Positions 32,739 to 44,228 of a stretch of 64,000 nucleotides of DNA are shown piece after piece. The number at the start of each line of letters is the position of its first letter. The first letter of the stretch is position 1. The notes beneath the pieces were generated by a model that worked only from the letters and a program-made list of their open reading frames with translations, searched no databases and was not told the origin of the DNA. Source of the DNA: Pegoplata infirma (taxonomy: Eukaryota > Arthropoda > Insecta > Diptera > Anthomyiidae). The stretch covers positions 110,820,778 through 110,884,777 of the forward strand of contig OY992536.1 of assembly GCA_963921195.1 (NCBI GenBank), written 5' to 3'. Both the position numbers and the translations under genes were made by a program.

Positions 32739-33137
32739 GCCCTTCCTAGTGTTTCCAATTATTCGACCCTGCCGGTTAACCGGTTATGGCATTATTCGAA
32801 AATTGACAAAAATTGGTTAATCGGTTATTCGGCTCAATTAATCGGAAAAAGTGGCGATTAATCGATTAATCGTCAAAAACAATGAAAATTAATTTTAAAC
32901 GATTTTTTTAAAGTAATGTAACAAAAAATAAAATTATTTTAAGTAAATTTCATTTTCAGTCTTTATACACACACAAAAAATTAGAATGAGTTTCAATTAC
33001 TATTTTAATTGATTTTGTACCCATCACGAAAGAAATAGTATTAATTACTAAAATTTGTAAAAGTTTACTATCGCAAAAGTACATTTATTCTCAATTCACG
33101 GACACTTTCGAAATCCATTAAAAATTTTTATTATGGT

Positions 33138-34365
33138 CGCTGTTCCAAAAAAAAGTAGTTCACATAAAAAATGTGAAAATGAAAATTTCCGAATTTTTTT
33201 GGTGTTCTAGATTTCACATCCTTCACATTCTTTTTCGTTTTGTTTCACATAAATAAAATTTGGTGAAAGTAAAACGAATGCACTTTTTTCCTTATAATTT
33301 TTTAAATTTAAATTATTCGATTTCAACTTCGAATGAAAATGTAATCAACAAAACACTACACAGAAAAAAATAAAAATGAATTTCAATTACGAAATTCGTT
33401 GATTCAATTAAAAAATTAATTGATTTCGGACGTATCACGAAAATGCGCATATTAATTACTCATTTTGTTTGAAAATAGTTTTAAGACTTAATTAAATTGT
33501 TAATTGAATCAATTAAAGTTTTAATTGAAAATAAAATGGAAAACCAATTAAAATTGTAATTAAATAAACTTAAAAAAAAATAATATAAAATTGAAAATCA
33601 ATAATATAGATTTATTGATTCATATAAAATTTTTAATTGAAAAAAGACCAAAACTCAATTTAATTTTAAAAGTTGAACTTCAAAAAATGTCCTAAAATAA
33701 ATAAACATAGAATGTTTTTGTTTTGTATTTTTAAGAAATTTATTTTCTTTATTAAATATAAACACTTGGTATAGTTTTGCATAGAAACATTATAGTAGTA
33801 TTTTAAAATATCAATAACTATTTAAAATTACATTTTTATTTTTAAATCTTGTTATTGCATGCATTTTTGTCGCCTCAGTAAAGTTGAATCAAAAAAAAAA
33901 TGTATTATATTTGCCTCTATATTATTTTTTTTTGTTTCAACTGTACACATTTTACTATTAACAAAACACTTTATCCGCAACGACCGCTCGCCTTAAAGAA
34001 AACAATAAAACTAAATTTTTTTGTTGCTTTTATGTATTCATTGGCTGCTACCACCAAAATATACAAAAAAATAGTTCAAAAGTTTTTTTTGTTGGTTTTT
34101 GCATTTTATTTTTTCATTGGCTACTAACACTAATGTATACAAAACCGGTTTCGTTTGTTTATTTTATTTTTATTTTCAGATAAGTTAAGAATTCAATTAA
34201 AACATTAATTGAATCAATTAAAATGTTTAATTGAAGTTAAATTTAATATCAAATCTATTTTTAATTAAAAAAAAAATCACGATATTATTTTCTGTGTAAA
34301 CTTGATTTCATGTGATTCGGAAATTTTCATGTGAATTGAAAAGTTGTAAAAGACAGAACAGAGGC
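33138..34365. mobile_element. MITE (GGTCGCTGTTCC...ACAGAGGCC), interrupted
   Basis: Its two pieces, 33138-33358 and 34297-34365, align with the uninterrupted copy 47976-48267 (CGCTGTTCCAAAAAA, TTCACATAAA, TTTCATGTGATTCGG, ACAGAACAGAGGCC). The interruption is the TA-flanked element 33359-34296. Confidence 0.75.
33359..34296. mobile_element. TA-flanked TIR element, TTAATTGAA type
   Basis: The ends CACAGAAAAAAATAAAAAT and ATTATTTTCTGTG are flanked by TA (33357-33358, 34297-34298). The empty site in the copy at 47976 reads CAAAACACAAAACTTG. Both subterminal parts are rich in TTAATTGAATCAATTAA. The central 33660-34180 part is AT-rich and unrecognised; its 75-codon frame has no family features. 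Confidence 0.75.
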
Positions 34366-34439
34366 CCATATCAATAAAAAATAATTAAAAACAAAATCAA
34401 CTTTTTAAAATTTTTATTTAAAATTTTTTTCTTTAAAAT

Positions 34440-35110
34440 TTTATTTGGAATTTTCTAAATTTCAATCGGGATTTCTGAGTTTCAATTGGCCATTTCCGTT
34501 TTTCAATTGGGATTTCAAAATTTCAATTTACTTATAATTGTAATTTTTAAATTTTGATTTTGTAAGCTATAAATATCAATTCAGATTTGTGAATTTCAGT
34601 TGGCTTTTCTGAATTTCAATTGGTATTTCTTAATTTCAATTGGGATTTTTAAATTTTAATTGTGCTTTTCAGAATTTTAATTGGTGTCTTCTAAATATTA
34701 ATTTTGATTTATATAATTTGATTTCAATTTTCTAAATTTCAATTGTGATTTCAATTGAGATTTCTGAATTTTATTAGCTCTTTAGAAACTGAATTATCTT
34801 TTCTGAATTTCATTTAGAATTTTTAAATTTCAATTTTGCTTTTCTAAATTTCAATAGAGATTTCTTAATTTCAGTAGGCTCCCGTAAACTTCAATTTTGT
34901 GAAATTGGGAGTTTCAGAATATCAAATTTCAATAAGCTTTTCTGAATTTGGATTGAGCTTTCGTAAATTTTAATTGGGCGTTTCTGAACTTCGATTTGGA
35001 TTTCTGAATTTCAATTGGGATTTCTGAATTTCAATTGGGATTTCTGAATTTCAATTGGGATTTTCTGAATTTTAATTGGGATTTTCAATATGGCGATTGA
35101 AAACTTTAAT
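34440..35110. repeat. Minisatellite, about 20-bp unit TTTCTGAATTTCAATTGGGA
   Basis: Around 25-30 diverged tandem units; those at 35000-35070 are nearly identical. The same unit, reversed, forms arrays at 52630-52800, 55695-55775 and 56215-56440. Confidence 0.8.
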
Positions 35111-35426
35111 TAGATTTCTGAGTTTTAAATGATTAAATTTTTAATTTTGCTTTTCTAAACTGTTAATTGCTGGTTTCTGAATATTTTTTTCTGTAGTTTT
35201 TACTTTTTTCGGAAGTGTTTGTAAAAAAGAGGAAGTGTTTCAAACAAATTTATAGTAGAATATAGAGATAATAATATTAACCGGTTAATCGAACCATTTT
35301 AACCGATTAATCGGGTCGAATAATTATTTGCGTTTTAAATTATTTGTTTCGACATTAACCGAAATAGAGGCGATTAATCGAGGAATCGGTTAATCGATTA
35401 ACCGAATTGGAAACACTAGCCCTTCC

Positions 35427-36430
35427 TCAGTTTTTGTCAAAAAAAGTGGATTTATTGGGTCCTCATAAATATTTTTTTCACAAACCCTAAAAATGCAAAA
35501 AATTAATAAATGTCTTTGTTTTATTTGAACTTTTGTTATGTTCAAAATTTTATTTACCTCTTCATTTAACATTTAAATGAATTTTTAACATTCTCAAATC
35601 ATAAAAATTACATTGGCTGACTTGAAGCACATGCCTTTTTCATGTTTTATTTTCTTTTAATCTGGCCAATAAAATACCAAAAAATACATAGAAAAAACTG
35701 CATGAAAATATGCAGTTTTTACTAAAACATTTAAGAAAATATTAATGGAAACACGTTTTTATGGTAAAAACGATTACAACAAATAACCTCAACTAATTCA
35801 TTTAAACATGCAACATTTATAAAAATCAGTATTAAAAAAAATCCAAAAACAGCCATCAGAAAATATAGCAAATGCACCTTAAAGCAATTTTATTGTGGCT
35901 GTGATGTCTAAAGTTTAGTTGTCGTCGAAATGTTGTTGATTACCAATTTAACACTGTTACCGTTGCTACTGATTGTTGTTACCAACAACAACATCATCAT
36001 CAGCAGCAGCAACAAACACAAATTACTAACTTTACTATAAATCATGCTGTGTTTTTGTTAAACTTAATATATTCTGGATTTACATCTGGATGCCAATCAA
36101 AAAAATTTGATTCAGTTTTTTGTTGAGTTTTTATTAAAAAAAAAACGTTTATGTCATAGCTAACGTTTTCGTTAAATAAATTTCCGAAATAAAATTGATC
36201 TTAGTTAGAAGAAATGTTAAAAAAAGAGTTTTACATTGCGCATACCATACGCCGATATGGAAACTTCTGAAATAATAAAACGGGCATACACTCCCCAAAT
36301 ATGCTATTATTTAGAAGGCAAGTGATTTATTTTTATAATCCGATCACTTCCATGTTTAATCAAGTCACTTTCTCAGGCTTATTGCATGAACACAGGAAGT
36401 GACATCTGTGCGCATTAGTTGACCCGTTCT
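35427..36430. other. AT-rich spacer with CAA/CAG-rich patch
   Basis: A trinucleotide-rich patch (CAACAACAACATCATCATCAGCAGCAGCAACAA) covers about 35980-36020. It could be read as a poly-Gln/Asn stretch, but no frame continues on either side. Nothing else recognised. Confidence 0.4.
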
Positions 36431-36939
36431 CAGTAAATCTTCGCATTTCATTGGTAAATAATCCGCAGCTGCATCGATATCCCGGCCTAAAAAACATATT
36501 TCAATAGAGGAGCCGTATTGAGATCTTGTAAAAGGTCATGCAACCATATGTGGAGTGAACAACTTCAAGAAGCCTGTTTGACCAACACTTCGCCTCATTG
36601 TTACCGTCCATGAAATACACGATTTGGAAGATTCCGGGAAGAATACGATCCATAAACTTCGACATTCATAGATCGAAATTAAATAAACCAGTGCGTTTGA
36701 AAGTCTACTTGTTACTAAGCCCGGCTTAAAGAACAATTAACCTCTGGTGAGCCTCAGCCAAAAGTGTTAGTAATAAAGGAAGTTAAATCGGAAGCCTGGC
36801 TAAAATAAAATATGACCACTGCTGTTCATACAAGTAAAAAGTGGTGGCAATAAAAAAAGTTGAAGACTGATTGGCGCTCATTGTTTAGTTAAACTCAATC
36901 GTAAACATGACTCACAAAAAACTGCCCACAGTTTCAAAA

Positions 36940-37060
36940 TAATTTAGACGTTCTTATCACATGAGTTACAAACCATATGCACTTTTCAAGCATCTGTTAG
37001 ACTGATGAGCCTAGGAACCACCTTACATGCTTCATCGGAGTGGGAATTCGAATGTGACAA
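36940..37060 (+). pseudogene. LINE RNase H tail relic
   Basis: A very decayed copy of the motif seen better at 38845: RLMSLGTTLHAS followed by a TCGGAGTGGGAATTCGAATG stretch. The coding meaning rests only on similarity to the neighbouring relics. Confidence 0.35.
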
Positions 37061-37179
37061 TTGTACAATCACTGTAATGAAAGTTCAGCGATTTTGACCA
37101 AAGAATAGGTTAGGGGTGGTGGACTTCAATATTTTGAACTCCTCGCATAGATCGGCTGGTCCATAGCTATACGACATGT

Positions 37180-37580
37180 TCCTTTAACGACGCATTAGTT
37201 CATATTGTAAACAATTTAACGGACATAAGGTCCATAACTGCCATTTCTCCCAGATTCTCGAGTTCTGTTTTGCCTAAAATTCGCTGGTGTTGCCTGGCCA
37301 ATGCGGAGCATTTGCAAAGGATATGTTCAACTGTTTCATCCCCATTCGGTTTATCACATCTTCTTCAATTGGAATCAAAGATGAGCCAATCGATCTTGTG
37401 TGGAAAGCAATTAGGCAGTGTCTTGTGACCAGTCCCGTAAGAAAACAACATTCCCTTCTGTTAAGAGAAAGTAGGAAGCGAGTTCTTCTGAGGTCGTAAC
37501 GTGGGCAGATTATTCTGATAATTCTGCTTGTACTTAGCCCTCCATTTCCTTTTCGCCATGGAAATACACTTACAATCACT
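37180..37580 (-). pseudogene. LINE C-terminal region relic (post-RNase H)
   Basis: The minus strand encodes LVTRHCLIAFHTRSIG, then after a frameshift VEHILCKCSALARQHQRILG and GEMAVMDL. This is the Cys/His-rich region after RNase H in LOA-like LINEs (usual form xGHCLLxxHxxxxG...ExxEHxLCxCPALxxxR). It lies opposite in strand to the RNase H relics on both sides. Confidence 0.6.
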
Positions 37581-37884
37581 TCTCGATATTTTCGATCAAA
37601 GTTCGATACTGAAAATAATTAAAATAGTACAAAATGTTGACTGTGCTCCATCTGTAGGTTAGGTTGGGTGGGCGGAAATACACTGACAATCACTTCTCGA
37701 TATTTTAGACTAAAGTTCGATACTGAAAAGAATTAAAATAATACAAAATGTTGATTGTGCTCCATCTGTAGGTTAGTAAGGCGAATTTACTTGAAAGTCA
37801 TAAGCCCCATTGTAATTCCCTTAAATGTCATTTCCCTACTCCCCCTGTGATACGAAGTTCTAGTTCTTAAACGTTAGAGACGTT

Positions 37885-38240
37885 AACTAGACACCGTTTA
37901 GGCAATTCAGGTCATCGAAAAATCTTAGCCCCAAGCAAAGACATAGAGATATTTCAGGGAACTGCAAACCCGATGAGCTTGCAAATCTGGGAACTACTTT
38001 ACAGATTCCTAGTATGGAAAGTATCAAATACTTTATCTTTCGTTTCTTTGTGCGTTCTGGACCGAGACATTCTTCATTGGCATCTATGCAGCTGAATGAT
38101 CTCTCTGATTTGTCGGATATAAACATTGAATACCTTAGGAGTTTCGTAAGGGCTGACATTGGTTTAATGACTGGGGCCAGTATGGTAACCTCTTTACCGT
38201 CCCGTGGTGTCTCAGACGACCTCAGAGTCTATGTGTGCTG
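37885..38240 (+). pseudogene. RNase H-LINE relic, copy A
   Basis: Reads approximately HRDI..GNCKPDELANLGTTLQIPS (37930-38010) and DLSDINIEYLRSFVRADIGL (38110-38175). The first is the end of an RNase H domain (GN-ADEL), the second the extreme C-terminus of such LINE proteins. The zinc-binding region between them has been deleted. Confidence 0.5.
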
Positions 38241-38289
38241 ACGTTTAGCGTAAGCTACAATTTTAAAGCTAACCTCAACAGACGTGCGA

Positions 38290-38590
38290 CTTTAAGTAAG
38301 GCGTTAAACTCGTATGAGCCCCAGAACATGTAGGCATTTCAGAACACGTTAAGGCTGATGAGTTTGCAAGATTGGAAGCTACCTTTTTGATTCCTATGAA
38401 ATAGGATTTTGTTGGTAAGTGTAGGAAATCTTAGATGGGAAGGATTCTGGAGTGTTTACGCGCCATAAAAAATGGATCATAATTGGACTATCACTGCAAT
38501 GAAAGAGCAGTGGTTTTGAGTAAAGATCGATACTGAAAAGGCTTATAATAGTACAAAATAAGGACTGTGCTTCATCTGTAAGCATATTTG
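38290..38590 (+). pseudogene. RNase H-LINE relic, copy B
   Basis: PEHVGIS..VKADEFARLEAT at 38315-38385 corresponds to the same RNase H end as copies A and C, with several stops. The following 200 bp share phrases (ACTATCACTGCAATGAAAGAGCAG) with 37060-37095. Confidence 0.4.
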
Positions 38591-38689
38591 AGCGTCACTA
38601 AACCGCTATAATACCATTCATGAAGTCTGAAGTTTTTAAACAGACAGATCGAAGCAAACAAGTGGGCTAAGAAGTCTATTCAGACGAGC

Positions 38690-39205
38690 TTGGTTTCAGC
38701 CTGGCTCGAAGATTGTGAGACTATTGCTATGTTTACCAGTAAGGCAGTAGCTGACTAGTTGACATACAGTATTTTGTCTAAAGCTGCAGTCTATTCTGAC
38801 AGTTAAGCTGCTGTTAAGTGTTCTTAACTGCCACACGCCTTTAAATGGTCAAGCAGTTTTACATACGACTCGTTTGGGTACCAAAGCATAGACACATTAC
38901 AGGAAACTGCAAATCCGTTGAACTTGTAAATCTGGGAACTACCAAACAAATTCCTATGGAATCGGAATGTGTTAGTATGCTTCCAGAAACTTGTACACAT
39001 AATCTTGCTGGAAAGATTAGAATACTTTCATTGATCGATGTGTTCTAGACAGAGACATTCTTAATTGGCACGCGTTTCCAGGTATAGAAACAAATCAGTT
39101 TATGCAGTGGCTTTATTTCTTATACCTCTCGGATGTCAAATTAAATCTCAATAGCTTCATTAGAAGTTGCGGTTGGTTCAACAGAGTGGACTAAGAGAAA
39201 TACCT
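38690..39205 (+). pseudogene. RNase H-LINE relic, copy C
   Basis: The best preserved of the three plus-strand relics. MFTDGSK is approximated at 38735, then YIRLVWVPKHRHITGNCKSVELVNLGTTKQIP (38854-38960) gives the last RNase H motif with the catalytic-site GN. LSDVKLNLNSFIRSCGWF near 39125-39185 is the C-terminal signature. Frameshifts and stops between them. Confidence 0.55.
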
Positions 39206-39299
39206 ACTAACACCAAGATATCAAAAAGGATCTAACAAGGGAAGTATCTCAACCCTTATGAACCGATTTGCCTGAAACTTAAATATATATAAAAGACGC

Positions 39300-39656
39300 T
39301 TATCGGCCATATCAGTGTTTAATAATTTCGCTGTCCCCTTATGAATGTGAATGTGAACCTTCGGAAAATTTTCGATAACTCCTGAACTAACAGGAATATC
39401 GTCTAGAGCAAAAATACGTGTCGACTTAAATTTAATAAATATTATTTCGTATTCACATAAATACCCCCAAAATTTAGAAATTTTCGTGGAAAAATTAGAA
39501 AAAGATTCTCCTCCTTCATTGTCATCAATATTTCACAAAATGTAATCCTCTAAACCTTTGAAGTCATTTTTAAAGAAACAGGATCACTAAATGGAAAACT
39601 GCAAACGTATGTCAATCGGTTTATGTTTAATAATGTATGTCGGACGGTATAATAAT
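39300..39656. mobile_element. One arm of foldback family with ACACCRTCCGACA ends
   Basis: GATTCTCCTCCTTCATT, ACAGGATCACTAAATGGAAAACTGCAAACG and GTCGGACGGTATAATA match the right arm of 49517-50114. Only one arm is evident. Confidence 0.55.
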
Positions 39657-39659
39657 ACT

Positions 39660-41935
39660 TGAAAATAATTCAATATCCAAATAGGTCCTAAATGCCGATT
39701 AACCGGAATCCTATGTCAAAATTTGTATGAAAAACTTAAATTAAATGGAGAATTATCTTTTAACGGAGCATTGGCTTATCCAATCTAAAAAGTATAAACC
39801 GAAAGAGTTAACACACATTTTATAAAATATGTCTCTAAAAAAACCTGCAAAAATGACAAAAAAAAATTTGCAAATCATATATTCTGACATACCAAAAAAA
39901 TTTCCGGTTGTTATTTTTTCTTATGTGTTATTTTTTCTTATGAGTTATTTTTGTTGCTATTGTCGTTTTTTCGCATTATTTTATTTTATTTTTTTGCATA
40001 TCTACATAGTGTGATTATTACAAGTTTTTTTTGTTGACTTCTTTGCAAACACAGCAATTAATTTTAATGACATTGAAACCGTTTTACGCCAGTGAGAGTT
40101 TTTTCTTTTTCTTTATGTATCTATATGGGACATTTCATGGCAAGTAAAGACGATATACAGAATTTTTCTTTATTAATATTTAGGTCCACACCCAAAAAAC
40201 AAAGTTTCCAACCGAATTTCTCAGTTGTATCAACTCAAAATTCGGTTGCAGTTAATATATTTTGCTGTGACAATCAAATTCTTTTGGTTGCCTCAATTAA
40301 AAGACAGTTATAATAGCCGAATTCAGTTGCGACTACCGATATTCAACTGTGAAGACTTATATGCAAATGTTCCAAATGATTTTTTGTTGCAATAACTGAA
40401 TTTCCGATGGAAATCAGCCAATTCCTTCTCTGTGTGTATTAGTGAGATGTGGGCTCAGTATACTGGAGGTCTTTGGACCGGCCAAACTAACGAGTTTTCA
40501 AAGAAGGAAATTTCAGAATGTCTTCAATATTCTAAAATGCAACGAAATATCAGTAAATAGTATGCACCGATTCACTTTTGAGGGTTGGCTTATTTAATCA
40601 GTTCCAGCAGAACTGGTAAGATTACACACAAAATCAAACGGATTCCACCGCTCTACAAATCTGAGGGTTGTCGCTGCGTATTGTATGAAACCAACAAAAA
40701 AAAAAAATTAAAGGTTTTGGTGTCCCGATTTAATAATTGCTATTAAAGAGGCTATCTTGCTCTATCATTAAGACAAAGTTTCAAGATTTCTAATGATCTT
40801 GGTGCAAATTCACCGAGAATTATTCAAAATCCCGACGGGATGGACAAATTTGGGTTGCAGGTTTGGAGTCAGCAGACCAAATACTACCAAAATCAGTTAC
40901 CAGAATCTAAAACCCATTTTCTTGTAGAGTTGTGTTTCTGAAGTTAAAAATCTGATTAATTTCCCATCTACCCGACTTCCCATTTTCATAACTGTACATT
41001 TAGTATGAAAAGCTTTACTTTTATATATCTTGTGATATCCAAAGTATTACTTATATTCAACATATGGTATGGAATATCCCCTCTTATACATTTGTTTGGA
41101 TTTAAAGGCTTGGTTTTTTTTTTTTGTTAAATTATGTTATCTGTTTTTTTTTATACTAAACCGTTAAATCACATAGACAAAAAAAAATAACGCGAATTAC
41201 GAATAGTCAAAATTATAAAAATTCTTTAAAAACAGCAAATATTCTATGTATTCATGTTTAAAACTGACATTAAATTTAGACTAGTCATTTTTCATGTTGT
41301 TCTGCAAAAAAAAAAACAAAACCTAAAACTATTTGAGAATTTTTAGTTGTTGTTTTCTTTGAAAACGACGGAATTTCTTGTTGTGTTTGTCATCGTCACC
41401 GTCAAAAATACTGCTGTTGTGTTTTTTTTAGCTGTCAAATGTTGACCGTTGTTAGTTTGTGACTTACAACAAACTTTGTTTGTTGCCACATTACTGGTCC
41501 AGTCTAGTCTGGGTTTGCTATTTTTTTTTTTTTAATTTTTGTAAAAGTGTTGCAACAAATAAAAAATTCTTGGTCAATTAGTAGCATTATATTTTCCACT
41601 AACCAGCCATTTAGTCAGCCAGCCAGCAAAACCAGTGAACTAGTAATTTTAATGGTTAAATGAAGAAAAACATAAATTTCTAATATTTTTTTCTGTAATT
41701 TTAGCCTTGATTTTAGTTTTTAGCATTTGGGTACTTAAATTTCGTTTAGATAACCCTTGTTATCTAAGATGGTTTCAAATTGACCCAATTAAAAAATCAA
41801 TAAAAAAACTAAGTTTTTAAATATATATGGCAGCAAATCGTTAATTAAAATACGTTAAGAATTTCACTAGATCGTTTTCGAGTTTCAATTGTTCTTTTTT
41901 TTAAATATCTTCTCTGGAAGATTCTCGAGATAAGC
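39660..41935. other. AT-rich region with a CGGTTG-motif repeat
   Basis: Mostly AT-rich, without a gene. Between about 40190 and 40400 the phrases TTCGGTTGCAG and TTCAGTTGCGAC recur, related to the array at 62437-62625. Around 40780-40930 the phrase GGTTTGGAGTCAGCAGACC resembles 46970-47170 (TTTGGAAGCAGGAGACC), an unnamed dispersed repeat. Confidence 0.4.
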
Positions 41936-41939
41936 TATC

Positions 41940-43505
41940 AAGAAGGCATGCTAGACTGGATCGGTCGTAAGGGGGAAGGTTGTAAGTGGCTACTGACTTT
42001 TTACGTCAGCGCACATAGACTCTGAGGTCCATTGAGATAAGGAGTCAAAAAGGTCCCATTTTTCGCGCTTAATTTTAAAGCTTGCACGGGGCACTTCACA
42101 AGGGAAAATTATCTCTCCTCTTCTATGGAATCTTGTAATAAATGAGATCCTCGAGCCTACGCTGACGACGTTGTGATCCTAATAAAAGGTAAGTTTTTAC
42201 CAATTTAGCGGACTCATGGAATCAGCGCTTAAAAAACTCTCAACTTGGGCAAAGAACAACGGAATTTCATGTCGTAATACCTGCCAAGCGACGGCCACGT
42301 TAGATCTGATTGTGGAAAAATTTATAGAAAAATTTTGCAAGATCATCTTCAGTCGGCAACCAGTCCGAAAACGCTGCAGCATTTTTGGGTCAAAATCGAG
42401 TTTTTATATTTTTTATAATTTTTTAGATAACACAATTAACATTTTCCAACTTTTGAGACCAATTTGGATAAAAAAATAATTTTTATGTTTAAAAATCAGC
42501 ATCTGTGGACCAAAATCGCGGTTTTAGATTTTTTTAAATATTTTTTCAATAAAGTACGCAAAATTTCCGAATTTTTGAACCCGATTTGGTCAAAAAATTC
42601 GGACATGAATTTTGGTCGAAATACGTAATTTTTTTTTAACTTTGACCGCTGGTTGCCGACTGAAGATGACCTTGCGAAATTATTTCATAAATTTTCCCAC
42701 AATCAGCTCTAACGTGGCTATCTTTTGGCAGGTATTACGAAATACAATTCAAAAATTTAAATTTGACAGGACGCTCTATTACTTGTGTGGTGGAGAGTTG
42801 TGGATAGGAAAATGTGTGGGTATCACTAGTGCTATTAGATCAGCACCCCAGGCCGGCCTGGAAGTGATACTAAATATATAGCCCGTAGATATTTACGTCA
42901 AGAGCACAGCAGCAAAATCGGCTCTCAGGTTAATAGAGTCGGAAATGCTTAAGCGACGCTCTTAGGGACACTCGACCATATTAATTACGGTGGTCGGACG
43001 GAACTGGAATAGAGAACCGACTATATCTCACCACAGACGAACTTTGACCGAACCTTCGAAGTCCAAATACCGACTAGGGAAGACTTGGCGGAAAACTCTG
43101 TTATGACAAAGAACGCGATCTCAATCTTTAGGGACGGATCAAAGATGGAGACTAGTACGGGTTCGGGAATTTACTTTGAATGCCTCGAAATCGGGGCCTC
43201 ATTGAGACTTTCGGATAAGTGTGGAGCTTTCCAGGCTGACGTACATGCAATTGATAAAGCCGCGCAGATGTATAATTCTGATAGGGTCCATTGTAGAAGT
43301 TGTGGTGAAGTGAAGGAGGAGAAGTCGGTGAATCACTTGTTATGTGAATAAACGGTGTCTTATTAATGTCTCCAGCAGAATACCTTAGAGAATCGGAGTG
43401 GCTTAAGAAGAAATAGAATAGAATTAAGGGAATCACAATGGGCCTTAGGGCCTCCGAATGAATTAGCCAAATGACGAATGCCCATCCAACCTAACCTAAC
43501 CTTAC
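41940..43505 (+). pseudogene. LOA-like LINE, second degenerate copy
   Basis: Same family as the minus-strand element at 27420-32180. In order: RGTSQGKIISPLLWNLVINE (42080-42150), a deletion, then ADDVVILIKGKF, ESALKKLSTWAKNNG, an inserted foldback (42260-42778), the RT tail from TGTGTGGTGGAGAG with IRSAPQAGLEVIL (near 42838), and RNase H (SIFRDGSKMETSTGSGIYFECLEIG, 43121-43195). CRSCGEVKEEKSVNHLLCE (43291-43348) is the Cys/His-rich C-terminus. The catalytic D of the FTDGS motif is kept. The 3' end reads GGGCCTTAGGGCC...CCTAACCTAACC, as in other fly LINEs. Many stops and deletions. Confidence 0.75.
42260..42778. mobile_element. hAT-like foldback inside LOA-like RT
   Basis: The arms CGTAATACCTGCC...CCACGTTAGATCTGATTGTGG...ATCATCTTCAGTCGGCAACCA and their complement flank an AT-rich middle. 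The right end continues to GACAGGACGCTCTA, as in the partial copy at 1-408. The left arm lacks the outermost 40 bp or so. It separates RT codons from the RT tail of the LINE. Confidence 0.7.
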
Positions 43506-43649
43506 CTATCTCAAAAAAGTTCCGCAGCCAAAATATAAGATTTGTAGGTAGCGTTTTGGTACCTTCGTAATCGTTTTTTTTTATGTCTTTGCCATTTGAT
43601 GTTTGATCGTTATAAAAAAAAATATTGTTGGTAAGTTCCTGGCGAGTAC

Positions 43650-43800
43650 TTAATTTTAATATATATTGAGACCTGTTTATAGTTTATATGCCCAGTCTGA
43701 CGGACAGAAAACAATTCCCGTCGTCTTATTGTGGAGAAGTCGACTAAGATTTCTAGTGGGAGTCGAACCCATGACCCTCAGATTAAAAGGCTGGCACATA
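43650..43800 (-). mobile_element. tRNA-Lys-derived sequence, possible SINE head
   Basis: The minus strand reads CCGGATA..., CCTTTTAATCTGAGGGTC and GGGTTCGACTCCCA. That is the anticodon arm (TTT) and T-arm with B box of a tRNA-Lys, with most of the D-arm deleted. About 100 bp of non-tRNA sequence follow without a clear tail. It could equally be a tRNA pseudogene. It ends at the MITE starting at 43802. Confidence 0.5.
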
Positions 43801-43801
43801 T

Positions 43802-44228
43802 CCGGTTTACAAACAAAAAAAAACCTTTTTCAAATTTCTAAGAAAAGTCTCGTGATCCCATTTTGCCAATATTTGACAGTTTTCCTTGATTTTTAACAAA
43901 CAAATTTGAATCGAAATTTAATTTTTTTTTTTTTGTAATTTTACAATTTTTTTTGTAATTTTACAAATTTTCAAGATAATTTTACAAAAAAATCTAGCAA
44001 ATTCACGAGAATTCCTTTTTATTTTAATTGCACCAAAAAAACTGTAAATTTACAATGTCAAAAAATTTTGTAAATTTACAATTTTATTGGTAAAAACCTT
44101 GTAAACTTACAAAATGATTGATAAAAAGCTTGTAAAATTACTAGGAAGTTCTGTCAAATAGGAGGTAACAAACAAAAAAAGTTACAAGTTTTTCTTGTAA
44201 TTTTACAAGAATTTTTTTTTAGTGTAGT
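43802..44228. mobile_element. MITE of TGTAAATTTACAA type, copy 1
   Basis: It starts CAAACAAAAAAAAACC and ends TTTTTTTTTAGTG, each next to TA. The interior is dominated by TTGTAAATTTACAA/TTGTAATTTTACAA in both orientations. The phrases AGTCTCGTGATCCCATTTTG and TTTAACAAACAAATTTGAA match the reversed copy at 58824-59272. Confidence 0.65.

Larger units (their letters stand above)
32747..35418. mobile_element. hAT-like foldback, 2.67 kb, 8-bp TSD
   Basis: The ends TAGTGTTTCCAATT and AATTGGAAACACTA are inverted and flanked by the perfect, GC-rich 8-bp duplication GCCCTTCC (32739-32746, 35419-35426). The subterminal parts on both sides are repeats of CGATTAATCG/GGTTAATCGGTTA. The middle holds nested MITEs and a minisatellite. 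No transposase frame. Confidence 0.85.

Noticed and set aside
33900..34127. 75-codon hydrophobic frame as a small membrane protein
   Set aside because: It lies inside a non-coding AT-rich MITE; Phe/Tyr/Ile richness is expected from composition.
35980..36020. Exon of a poly-Gln/Asn host protein
   Set aside because: The CAA/CAG-rich patch is short, and stop codons close the frames on both sides.
37650..37790. Tandem duplication of AATACACTGACAATCACTTCTCGATATTTT
   Set aside because: Two copies about 115 bp apart are real (37560 and 37678), but this looks like a local duplication within LINE relics with no further meaning visible.
43485..43506. Telomere-like CCTAACCTAACC run
   Set aside because: Only two or three units, at the 3' end of a LOA-like LINE copy; dipterans lack such telomeric repeats, and this is a LINE 3' end feature.
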